Made by a program: the position numbers and the translations under genes. A stretch of DNA of 64,000 bases from Vulcanimicrobiota bacterium (GTDB taxonomy: Bacteria > Vulcanimicrobiota > Xenobia > Xenobiales > JADMJV01): positions 186,001 through 250,000 of the forward strand of contig JAHBVR010000014.1 of the NCBI GenBank assembly GCA_019637395.1, in the 5' to 3' direction. This document shows, one piece after another, positions 35,707-43,499 of the stretch. The notes beneath the pieces are model-generated. The model was not told the DNA's origin. It did not search any database and worked only from the letters and a program-made list of their open reading frames with translations. How positions within the stretch are numbered: the first letter of the stretch is position 1; every line of letters starts with the position of its first letter.

Positions 35707-36520
35707 TCAATGGACCAGTTCTCGTTCGGCCAGGTCACGAAAAGGTCCGGGGTTTGCGAGCCAGGGCCCGGGCCAGCAGCAACAGTTGCTTCTGGCCGAC
35801 CGAGAAAGTGCTTCCCAGATTTGTTCTTCGCTCAGATCCTGGGCCCCGGCGATGGCGTCGCGCAGGCAGCCGGGAAAGAGTTGAGCGTCCTGCAAAACCA
35901 CTCCGAGCTGGCGGCGTAGATGGCCGAGGTCCAGTTCGTTCAGCGGCATCTGGTCGTAACAGATGGAGCCCTGCTGGGGTTGCTTGAAGCCCAGCAGCAG
36001 GCGCAGCAGGGTGGATTTGCCGGCTCCGGTAGGGTCGACTACGGCCAGCAGTTCGCCGGGGATAAGTTCCAGATCGACATCCTGGAGCACGGGAGCGGCG
36101 CCGGGCTGGTAGGCGAAGGTCACCTTGTGCAGAGAAATGGCGCCTCGCAACTCGTGGACACGGGTGGCCCGCTTACTTTTCGACGGTTCTCGAAGTATCG
36201 GTTGAAAACGTTGCACCTGAGTCCCAAAAGTGAGCAGGGCGGCCCAGCAGCAGTTGCTCGGTGGCGGTCAGGCAAGCCAGCCAGAGAGGTAGATCCGCAT
36301 TGCCGATCCAAAAGAGCAGGGCCAGCGTCAGGCCCGGCAAGGCCGCCCCCCAGCCCGACTGGAGCGCGGCCAACCGGCGCAAACGGTCCTGCAGGTGACG
36401 CTGCTGGCCGAAGAGGTCCGACCAGACCTGAAAGCCCCTCTCTTCGGCGCGATGGACTTTCAGGCAACTCAGGCCTTGAATCAGTTGGGCAGCAGGCCCC
36501 AGAGGCGATTCATTCTAGGC
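35707..36520 (-). pseudogene. Broken NHLM-type peptide ABC transporter
   Basis: From 36520 downward a membrane-domain frame reads LIQGLSCLKVHRAEERGFQV and LALLFWIGNADLPLWLACLT. After a shift the ATPase domain follows: VTFAYQPGAAPVLQDVDLEL, VVDPTGAGKSTLLRLLLGF, LRRQLGVVLQDAQLFPG and EEQIWEAL. The signature motif (SVGQKQLLLLARALA) appears only in another frame near 35790. Walker A has Asp where Gly is expected. The wording of the ATPase part matches NHLM bacteriocin-system exporters. It is likely the remnant of a peptide-export locus together with the FGE remnant. Confidence 0.7.
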
Positions 36521-36756
36521 CGAAGTCCGTGAGCCTCGCGCTTGAGGTAGGCGCCCGACCATAGATAGGATTCAAGCATTGGCGGCCTGTGGCATTTCAA
36601 CCGAGGCAGGGCTCGTTCAAGTCAGCTTTGGCGACCTGATCACCGACTTGTGCGCGCCCTTGTATTCGTGACTGCTGATGCCTTCCGCGTCGGGAACCAG
36701 CTTCAGGCCCACGCTTGCCAGTTTCTCTGAGACTACGAATTCAAACGATAGTAAAA

Positions 36757-36776
36757 ATCCGCAAGAAATCCGCAAG
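36757..36776 (+). promoter_or_regulatory. Direct heptamer repeats CCGCAAG, 11 bp apart
   Basis: ATCCGCAAG occurs at 36757-36765 and 36768-36776, so the heptamer CCGCAAG repeats with exactly one helical turn, about 56 bases before the ATG at 36832. SARP-type regulators bind heptameric direct repeats with this period. The rest of 36521-36831 holds only a short minus-strand coding remnant (about 36632-36750, VGLKLVPDAEGISSHEYKG). Confidence 0.45.
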
Positions 36777-36831
36777 TTGGTTCTGGCATCCTGACTTCAG
36801 AGACCAACCAACGAAACGGAGAACAAAAACA

Positions 36832-37044
36832 ATGTCCCACATCCAGAGTCACAACCACCACATCCATAATCATAGCAACCGCGTCGACGGCTACAATCCC
36901 CGCACCGAAGGCTATGACCCCAAGAAGTTCAAGCTTCCGTCCGAGGATTTTACGCCCATGCCCCTGCCCCATGTCGACCGGGTGGATATCGGCATCCACT
37001 CCGGGTGGGACCCCAGTCTGATCCGCCCTACCTTCGCGAAGTAG
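36832..37044 (+). CDS. Small His-rich protein
   Basis: 70 residues beginning MSHIQSHNHHIHNHSNRVDG: eight His in the first 20 positions, then a hydrophilic tail with Pro, Asp and Tyr (YNPRTEGYDPKKFKLP). No signal peptide. The His cluster could bind metal. GGAG lies 11 bases before the ATG; the frame is open upstream, but that part overlaps the promoter region. A long inverted repeat follows the stop. A second protein with a His-rich stretch is encoded at 46181. Confidence 0.6.
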   Translation: MSHIQSHNHHIHNHSNRVDGYNPRTEGYDPKKFKLPSEDFTPMPLPHVDRVDIGIHSGWDPSLIRPTFAK

Positions 37045-37050
37045 TTCAGG

Positions 37051-37127
37051 AGAGCCCTTCAGCTTCAAAGGCCTTCATCCAGCGTCCGAACAGGGCGCAG
37101 GCCAGGTCTCACGGGCTGAAGGGCTCT
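37051..37127 (+). terminator. Long inverted repeat after the small His-rich gene
   Basis: AGAGCCCTTCAGC (37051-37063) is exactly complementary to GCTGAAGGGCTCT (37115-37127), separated by 51 bases. The 3' side is followed by TCTTGG, a weak U-tract. It probably ends the small gene's transcript, or forms a structured leader for the gene at 37156. Confidence 0.45.
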
Positions 37128-37155
37128 TCTTGGCGGCTTGCGCTGAGCCCGACCA

Positions 37156-38151
37156 ATGACAGGCCAGGAGTTCCTCCTCATGGCGACTAAACTCCGCTGG
37201 ATGAAGAATGCTGAGCCGCTGGTCGTCCAACTTGCCCGCGGCCACCTGCAGGGCAAGGTTTCCCTGGGCCAGTTGGTGGAATGCGTGGAGCAGACCCTGC
37301 ACAAGGTGGAGGAGCACCGCGGTCTGGTTCGCGCTCAAAGCCGGGACCAGCGGCTGGCCCCTGAGCTCGCCGCCGTGGAGCAGTGTTTCGACGACTACCT
37401 GGGGCTACTGAAGGGGCAGAGCTATCCGCGGGTGGTGGAGCAACTGCCGGCCCGGGCCGAACACCTGGCCCGCGCTTTGGCCCAGCTCGATCATAGTCGC
37501 TGGGTGCTGCAGGGTCCGACTTCTCTGGCCGGACTCAACGAGATCCTTTGGCTGACGCGGGAACAGCAGTGGCAGCGCTTGGAGCAACGTCTCGAACAGG
37601 AACGGCACTTCTGGTCTAGCTATCCGTCTCTCCAGCCTGAAATTCTGCGCCCGCAGGCGCTGCAGTTCGCGGAGGCCTATCTGGGATGGCTGAACCATTT
37701 TCCGGGTCCGGAGCAGGTGCAAGGCTGGGCCGAGCAGGGGAAGGAACTGGGCCCCGAGCATGCGGCCTGGGATCTCGTGCCTATCGTGCGAGCCAGCCAG
37801 GACGGGCCGACCACCTTCCCCACTTTCAATGCGGTCGTGCACGCTGTTTCTTCGCGCTCCCGCGGTGAGTTGGGCCTGGAGGCAGTGGACCTCTGCCTGG
37901 AGCAGTTGCGCCAGGCCTGCCAGTTGGTTGAGCCGACTGAGGAGGAGGGGTCCAGGGAGTTCGGCGAGTTCCTGGAGGACCTTTCGAAGCTGCTCATGCA
38001 CCTGTCCAGGTGGAATGCGGCCGGCGGCCGGGCCGAGGCGCTGCCGCCTTTGCTCAAGCTGCTGCACGAGTTGGGTGACGAATTTACCGACTTCAGGTCT
38101 CTCCTGACAGCGCCTTCCAGGCCTCATTCAGATCCCGAAAGCGTTTCCTAG
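37156..38151 (+). CDS. Helical cytosolic protein of unknown function
   Basis: 331 residues rich in Leu, Glu and Gln with long helical, partly coiled-coil stretches (LEQRLEQERHFW; LDLCLEQLRQACQLVEPTEE-like segments; FLEDLSKLLMHLS). No signal peptide, membrane segment or motif. Its last 59 bases overlap the convergent kinase gene. Position between the His-rich gene and the kinase/pseudopilin block suggests membership in that locus. Confidence 0.6.
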   Translation: MTGQEFLLMATKLRWMKNAEPLVVQLARGHLQGKVSLGQLVECVEQTLHKVEEHRGLVRAQSRDQRLAPELAAVEQCFDDYLGLLKGQSYPRVVEQLPARAEHLARALAQLDHSRWVLQGPTSLAGLNEILWLTREQQWQRLEQRLEQERHFWSSYPSLQPEILRPQALQFAEAYLGWLNHFPGPEQVQGWAEQGKELGPEHAAWDLVPIVRASQDGPTTFPTFNAVVHAVSSRSRGELGLEAVDLCLEQLRQACQLVEPTEEEGSREFGEFLEDLSKLLMHLSRWNAAGGRAEALPPLLKLLHELGDEFTDFRSLLTAPSRPHSDPESVS

Positions 38152-39304
38152 GGTCCTTGGCCAGCATGCGGTCGATGGCCGCGGCCATCCCTTCGGGTAG
38201 GTGGGGAGCCACCTCGCGCAGCGGCGGCGGCACCAGGTCGAGCTGCTGATCGACCACCTCCATCGCATCCTTACCGTCGAAGGGCCGTTTCCCGCTGAGG
38301 ATTTCGTAGAGAATCACGCCCAGGGCATACTGATCGCTGGCTGGATCGATGTCTCCCTCAATTTGTTCCGGGGCCATGTATTGGGGGGTGCCCATCACCA
38401 GGCCGGTGGCGGTGACCACCGTCAGCCCGTCGCCGCGCGACACGCCAAAATCCAACACCTTGATCTGGCCCGACTCGGTCAGCAGCAGGTTATCCGGCTT
38501 GAGGTCGCGGTGCACGATGTTGGCCTGGTGAGCCTGGAGCAGTCCCTGGAAGACCGGCCCGAAGAGCTGTAGTGCGCGCTCAGGCGGGCATCGTGGCTCT
38601 TCACGCAGTAACTCCCTAAGGTTCTTTCCGCGTAGCAATTCCAGGACCATGTAGCAGCGCGAGCCCACTTCTCCGGCATCATAGTGGCGCACCAGATTGG
38701 GGTGGTGGAGCGATTGCAATACTTTGGACTCGCGCAGCATCCGCTTGCGCGCATCGGCGGAGTCCTCTTTCATCACCTTGAAAGCAAACTCTTGAGAGCC
38801 GTGGGTGGCCCGGTAAACATCGGCCATGGCGCCCTGTCCAAGAAATTCTTGAATTTGGTAGGGTCCAATCTGCTGGCCCCGCAGACCGCGAGCGGGCGGC
38901 GCGGGGCGAGAGCGGCGGCGGCGCCCGAGCCAGATCAGAACTCCAGCCAGCGGCACCAGGGCCAGGCCCCAGTATTTTTTACTCCAGTAGAGCGCCTGCT
39001 GGCAGCGGTTGGACACCCCGGGCAAGGGCGTGAGGTGATAGCTTCCCTGGCGGGGTAACACGCCCTGAGCTTCCTGGACGGAGAAGCTTTGGCGTAACTC
39101 GGCATAGCCGCTCCGGCGCAAAACCAGAGTCAACTGCGCGGACATGCCGGGTTCGAAACGCACCCCCTGATCGGCCGTCCCAAGGGAGCTGGCCGAGACT
39201 TCGGGGATCCAAACCTCGGCATCGTCCGGTTCGCAGTGGATGCGCAGCTCCTGAGTCTGGGCCTGGAGCCAGAGAGTGAGCAGGAGCCACAGGAAGACAC
39301 GCAC
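38093..39304 (-). CDS. Ser/Thr kinase with N-terminal secreted domain
   Basis: 403 residues with an order reversed from usual bacterial Hanks kinases. A signal-like helix (MRVFLWLLLTLWLQA) and a PEGA-like beta domain (about 20-95) are followed by a membrane helix (111-127) and a C-terminal kinase (146-400). The kinase has GQGAMADVY, Lys176 (FAFKVM), HRDLKPDN (265-272), DFG (285-287) and APEQ, so it is an RD kinase with all catalytic residues. The ectodomain would sit in the periplasm. Its start faces the PilX-like gene. Confidence 0.9.
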   Translation of the reverse strand: MRVFLWLLLTLWLQAQTQELRIHCEPDDAEVWIPEVSASSLGTADQGVRFEPGMSAQLTLVLRRSGYAELRQSFSVQEAQGVLPRQGSYHLTPLPGVSNRCQQALYWSKKYWGLALVPLAGVLIWLGRRRRSRPAPPARGLRGQQIGPYQIQEFLGQGAMADVYRATHGSQEFAFKVMKEDSADARKRMLRESKVLQSLHHPNLVRHYDAGEVGSRCYMVLELLRGKNLRELLREEPRCPPERALQLFGPVFQGLLQAHQANIVHRDLKPDNLLLTESGQIKVLDFGVSRGDGLTVVTATGLVMGTPQYMAPEQIEGDIDPASDQYALGVILYEILSGKRPFDGKDAMEVVDQQLDLVPPPLREVAPHLPEGMAAAIDRMLAKDPRKRFRDLNEAWKALSGET

Positions 39305-39368
39305 GATCCCTGGCTTCGCAGGGCCCCGCGGCAGGTCCTACCTGGCGGGAAGCGAACTCTGCCAGGTC

Positions 39369-41213
39369 ATGAGAATGCGATGGAGACGGGGAATGTCCAT
39401 CCTCTCGGTTCTGATGCTGGTCACAGTGTTGAGCCTGCTGGCGAGCACCATGGCGGGCGTTTATCTGATGAATCTGAACTTTGCGCAGACCCACCAGAAT
39501 GCCGCGCTGGCCCTCCAGGAAGCCGATGCCGCCGTGGGTCGGCTCACCACCGCCCTGGTGCAGAACCTCGACCTGAACCTGACCGATTGGACCTACCAGG
39601 GCACTCTGGGCAAGGCCGATCCCGATCCCGAGGTCTGGGCCGCCATCAGCTTCGGCGACCGAACCATTGGTGGGGTGCACCTGCCTCGCTCCATCAACAA
39701 TTTTGGCGGGAGCGCCTCCGACCACGAGACCCCCCCGGGAAAGTGCCGAGTCTACGCGGTGGGCTACTGCCGTGGGGTGATCCAGACGGTGGAAGTGCTG
39801 CTGTCGGCCCCACCCTATCCTTACGGGCTGGCGGTGGCGGGAAATCTCGAAAGCGAGGCCCTGACCATCCGGGGCACGGCCGACGGCGACGATTCTCCGC
39901 GCCCGGGCCATCTGGCCACGCGCCGGAAGTTGACTCTGGGGGCCAATAGCTACATTTCCGGCGATGTTTATGCTCGCGAGGCGGACATTTCTCCCAGCAA
40001 TTGCACCATTCTCGGGGCCCGGCGTCTGTCGGAGACCCCGCGGGAGCTGCCTCTTTTAGACATCGATGAACTGTTCGGCAAAGTCACCGGTCACGCCGTC
40101 AAGATCGATGTGCCCGCCATGTTCAATCCGCAAGTCCTGAACACGCTCTACACCTGGGGAACGCCGGGAAACAATGCCGATACCCTGAGGCTGGAAACCA
40201 GTTCCATCCACTTTGACAATGGTATCCTGAGGGTCTATGGGAGCGTCTCCATTGACGCGGTCACGCTGAGCGGCAAGGGGGCCATCCTGTGCACCGGTAA
40301 CCTGACTATCGACAGCCAGACCGACCTGGATGGCAGGGACGACTGGCTGGCACTGGTGGCGGGCGGCAAGATCACCCTGCGCTCGGGTAACCACACTCAA
40401 ATTCGAGGTATTGTCTACGCCCAGCAGGGGTTGGAGGCCGAGAAGGTGCTGGTGAATGGCAGCGCCATCTGCAATTCCGCCAGCGACCCCGACCAGGCCG
40501 CGGCAAAGTTGACGAACTGCGAATTTGCCAGCGACCCCACCACCGCCAACGTGACTCTGACGGTCCAGATCAGCGGAGACGCCAGCGGCAACGGGGGGAT
40601 TGAGCGCACCAACGGCAGCGGCCAGGCCCCTTTCAGTCTGTCGCGCAATGCCCAGGGCCTGGCCTCGGTCAGCGGTGGAGGAACGGTCGAAAGCGGCGAG
40701 ATCATGGCCTCCGGTATGGATAGATTTGTCAATTCGAATGGACCTCCCTTCAGCATTCCGGCCAATGCGCTCACGGGCAATGGCCCGGCGGCCGACGCGG
40801 TGCTGGACCAGTTCAAGACCCTGGGAACGCTGTCGCAAAGTCTGGATTCCGCCCGGCAGGCTCTGGCGGCGGCCGAGGCGGCCCTGGCGGCGGCCCAGGC
40901 CGCCGACGATGACGATGACGACGGGAACTCCGGCCAGGTGGAAGCGGCCCGCCAGGCGGTGGAAGCGGCCCAGGCTGCCGTGGACGCGCAACTGGAGGCC
41001 TTCAATCAGCAGGCCAGTGCGGCTCAATCCGCCTACCAGAACTATGTCCAGACCACCACCGGCTCCAGCAGTTCGGTCTCCAGTGGAGGTGGTGGTGGGG
41101 GCTCCGGTCCGCCGGCGCCTCCCCTGAAGCTGAACTTCGACATCAACGCCTTTCTGCCCAAGAGCGAGTCTTATCGCATTAGCTACTACCGGATCCACAA
41201 AGGGCTGCCCTGA
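39369..41213 (+). CDS. PilX-like pilus-associated protein with large beta-rich exterior
   Basis: 614 residues from the ATG at 39369 (MRMRWRRGMSILSVLM). A basic head and one hydrophobic helix (SILSVLMLVTVLSLLASTMA) resemble PilX N-termini. The middle is polar and beta-rich with repeated short strands (LTLGANSYISGDVYA, ITLRSGNHTQIRGIVY), similar to a polymer-forming or beta-helical fold. Near the C-terminus is a coiled coil with Ala-rich heptads and a poly-Asp run, then a Ser/Gly linker. Its stop overlaps the next pseudopilin start (TGATG). Confidence 0.75.
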   Translation: MRMRWRRGMSILSVLMLVTVLSLLASTMAGVYLMNLNFAQTHQNAALALQEADAAVGRLTTALVQNLDLNLTDWTYQGTLGKADPDPEVWAAISFGDRTIGGVHLPRSINNFGGSASDHETPPGKCRVYAVGYCRGVIQTVEVLLSAPPYPYGLAVAGNLESEALTIRGTADGDDSPRPGHLATRRKLTLGANSYISGDVYAREADISPSNCTILGARRLSETPRELPLLDIDELFGKVTGHAVKIDVPAMFNPQVLNTLYTWGTPGNNADTLRLETSSIHFDNGILRVYGSVSIDAVTLSGKGAILCTGNLTIDSQTDLDGRDDWLALVAGGKITLRSGNHTQIRGIVYAQQGLEAEKVLVNGSAICNSASDPDQAAAKLTNCEFASDPTTANVTLTVQISGDASGNGGIERTNGSGQAPFSLSRNAQGLASVSGGGTVESGEIMASGMDRFVNSNGPPFSIPANALTGNGPAADAVLDQFKTLGTLSQSLDSARQALAAAEAALAAAQAADDDDDDGNSGQVEAARQAVEAAQAAVDAQLEAFNQQASAAQSAYQNYVQTTTGSSSSVSSGGGGGGSGPPAPPLKLNFDINAFLPKSESYRISYYRIHKGLP

Positions 41214-41605
41214 TGTCTCGACGGTCGGGTTTCAGCCTCTCGGAAGTGCTGGTTTCGCTGCTCATCCTCTCGCTGGTTTCGGTCTTGATGGTAGGGGTCA
41301 TTCCCAGCTCTATTTTCGGTTTGCGCCAAGCCCAGCACCGGCAGGCGGCCCTGCAGCTCTGCCAGACCACCAGCGCCGGGCTGCGCTCGGTGGGCTTCGA
41401 CCAGTTGGCGGTCAGCGATTGGAGTCCGGATAAGACTTACCAGGTGGACTCGTTGGATTATACGATCCAATACCGGATTTCCGAACTGGCCGAGCAGGAC
41501 CCGACCAGTCACAAGCCCCTGGCCAAGTTGATCGAATGCCGCGTGCGCTGGTTCATTCAGCACCGGCCCAGCCGCTACGAGTATGCCACGCTGGTGTTGC
41601 GCTGA
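41213..41605 (+). CDS. Minor pseudopilin (PilV/GspI-like)
   Basis: 130 residues with a prepilin leader MSRRSG followed by FSLSEVLVSLLILSLVSVLM; Glu at +5 after the processing site is present. The globular part is short (QVDSLDYTIQYRIS, CRVRWFIQHRPS). It overlaps both neighbours by one base, so three pilus-related genes are translated as a coupled set. Confidence 0.85.
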   Translation: MSRRSGFSLSEVLVSLLILSLVSVLMVGVIPSSIFGLRQAQHRQAALQLCQTTSAGLRSVGFDQLAVSDWSPDKTYQVDSLDYTIQYRISELAEQDPTSHKPLAKLIECRVRWFIQHRPSRYEYATLVLR

Positions 41606-42240
41606 TGCGGCGGACGGGCACGACCTTGCTGGAATTGGTGGTGGCCATCGGGCTGCTGGGGGTGGTCACCTTTCTGCTGATGCAGCTCTTTCTTCCCAGT
41701 ATGTGGATGTTCAATCGGCAGCAATCGAATAGTGAGAGTTTTCAGAATTCGATGTTTCTGACCCAGCGTCTGCAAATCGAGTTGACTCATTCCTGCTGGG
41801 AAACGGTCACGCTGGTCCAGAATCAGCCCGCCGCGGGAGTGGCCTGGGCGCTTTCTTTGCGCCCGGTGCTGCGCTATGCGGCCAGTTCCGGCAATCCCAT
41901 CGTAGAGGAGAGGTTCCTGGTCTACTTTCATAACCCGGAGCAGAAGAAGGTCTATTTCTTTCCTTGGGTTCCGGTGGTTCCGGCGGGGGAGGAGTTCCCG
42001 CTCAAATTAACTCCGGCCGCCTTGTCGGCGGCTTGCCTGAATTCCCAGAATGTTCGCGAGCGTCGAATGCTGACGCGCTATGTCAGCGAGTTTTCTTTCA
42101 CCGATCGGGATGGTTCTCTGACCATTCTGGATCCGCCTCTGCAATTTCACCTGGTGGTTCAGGTCCCCGATGCCAACAATCGGGGCGTGGAAACGACCAC
42201 CACCGACATTCCTCTCCAGTGCAGGAATGTTCGTTGGTAG
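41605..42240 (+). CDS. Minor pseudopilin (PilW/GspJ-like)
   Basis: 211 residues from the ATG at 41605, which overlaps the previous stop. Leader MRRTG, then TTLLELVVAIGLLGVVTFLL, with the conserved Glu. A globular domain of about 180 residues ends TTTDIPLQCRNVRW. The next kinase gene starts inside its last codons, keeping the coupling. Confidence 0.85.
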   Translation: MRRTGTTLLELVVAIGLLGVVTFLLMQLFLPSMWMFNRQQSNSESFQNSMFLTQRLQIELTHSCWETVTLVQNQPAAGVAWALSLRPVLRYAASSGNPIVEERFLVYFHNPEQKKVYFFPWVPVVPAGEEFPLKLTPAALSAACLNSQNVRERRMLTRYVSEFSFTDRDGSLTILDPPLQFHLVVQVPDANNRGVETTTTDIPLQCRNVRW

Positions 42241-43478
42241 GGAGCTGGAGGCTCCTACTCAGTCTGGCTCTGGTGCTCGCTCAAGGGTTGTGGTCCTGGC
42301 CTCGCCGTCTCGGCCCGGGACTGTATGTGGAGACGGTTCCCTCGGGTTGCCGCGTGATTTTGAGGAGCAAATTGACCCTGGCGGTGGGGCCCACCGGCCG
42401 CTTTCAGGCCGGGGTGGGCGGCATCGAACTGGGCCGCACGCCCGGCCCGCTGCAGTTGGAAGAGAAGGAGCTCCCGGCTTTGCTCAGCTTTGAGCTGCCC
42501 GGCTTCGAGCCGCTGGAGCGTCCTTTCCCCAGGGATGCCTTTCGTCATCCTCAGAGGCTGAGGCTCACCCCCAAGATTCCTGTGCTGGTGCCTCTAGCCT
42601 ATCGGATCGGGCGGGACTTCCCTTTTGCCTCTCTGTTGCTGGCCTTCTGGCTGGGGACCGGCCTGCTCTGGCTGGGCCGGCGCCGGCGCGAGCGCCAGAC
42701 CGAAGAACGCCTGCGCACGTCGGCGACTCTGGTTCAAGGTGACAGGATTGGTCCGTATCGAGTGCAACGCGAGTTGGGTCGGGGTGGCATGGGTGTGGTC
42801 TACCAGGTGCTTTCGCCGTCAGGAACGCCCCTTGCTCTCAAGCTTTTGCAGCCGGTGGCGCGGCCCGAAGAGGAGGTTCGGGCTTTGTTGGGTCTGCAGC
42901 ATCCCAATGTGGTCCATATTTTGGACTGGGGCGAGGCCGAGGGGCAATTCTATCTGGTCATGGAGTGGGTGGAGGGACAGACCCTGGCTGAGGTGGTTGG
43001 CGAACAATTGCCGGACGTTGCCCAGCTGACCGATTGGATGAGCCAGTTGTGCCAGGCCCTGGCCTATATCCACGGCAAGTCGATTGTCCACAACGACCTG
43101 AAACCTTCCAATCTCATGCTGCGTGACGGTCGGCTGATTCTGATGGATTTCGGCATTGCTCACAGCTCGGAGCGGCCGCGCGCCCAACTGGGCACCCCCG
43201 GCTATGTGGCCCCCGAGAAGATCCACGGTGGTGCCGGAGATTGGCGCTCCGACTATTACTCGGCGGCTTGCTGCTGGTTTTACTTGTGGGAGGGCCGGCC
43301 CGCCTTCGAGGGGCGTACTCCGGTGCAGACTCTTCGTCTACAAGGTCAGGGCCAGTTGCCCGCCGGCCAGCGGCCCATGCCGGAGCAATGGTTCAGCTTG
43401 TGGTCGCGCTGGATGAATTCGGACCCGGATCAGCGGACGGCGCCCTCCAGCGCGGAAACCGCCCGGGAATTCAGGTAA
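42234..43478 (+). CDS. Ser/Thr kinase with N-terminal secreted domain, non-RD
   Basis: About 414 residues from a TTG at 42234 with AGGA 8 bases upstream; a GTG at 42219 is an alternative. It has a signal-like helix (WRLLLSLALVLAQG), a PEGA-like ectodomain (about 28-115), a membrane helix (131-148) and a C-terminal kinase. Motifs: GRGGMG (182-187), Lys203 (LALKLL), HNDLKPSN (286-293) and DFG (305-307). The catalytic-loop Arg is replaced by Asn, making it a non-RD kinase that may not need activation-loop phosphorylation. It has the same reversed topology as the kinase at 38093 but little sequence likeness outside the kinase core. Confidence 0.88.
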   Translation: MVGSWRLLLSLALVLAQGLWSWPRRLGPGLYVETVPSGCRVILRSKLTLAVGPTGRFQAGVGGIELGRTPGPLQLEEKELPALLSFELPGFEPLERPFPRDAFRHPQRLRLTPKIPVLVPLAYRIGRDFPFASLLLAFWLGTGLLWLGRRRRERQTEERLRTSATLVQGDRIGPYRVQRELGRGGMGVVYQVLSPSGTPLALKLLQPVARPEEEVRALLGLQHPNVVHILDWGEAEGQFYLVMEWVEGQTLAEVVGEQLPDVAQLTDWMSQLCQALAYIHGKSIVHNDLKPSNLMLRDGRLILMDFGIAHSSERPRAQLGTPGYVAPEKIHGGAGDWRSDYYSAACCWFYLWEGRPAFEGRTPVQTLRLQGQGQLPAGQRPMPEQWFSLWSRWMNSDPDQRTAPSSAETAREFR

Positions 43479-43499
43479 AGGGCGAGGAAAGGCCCAGCT

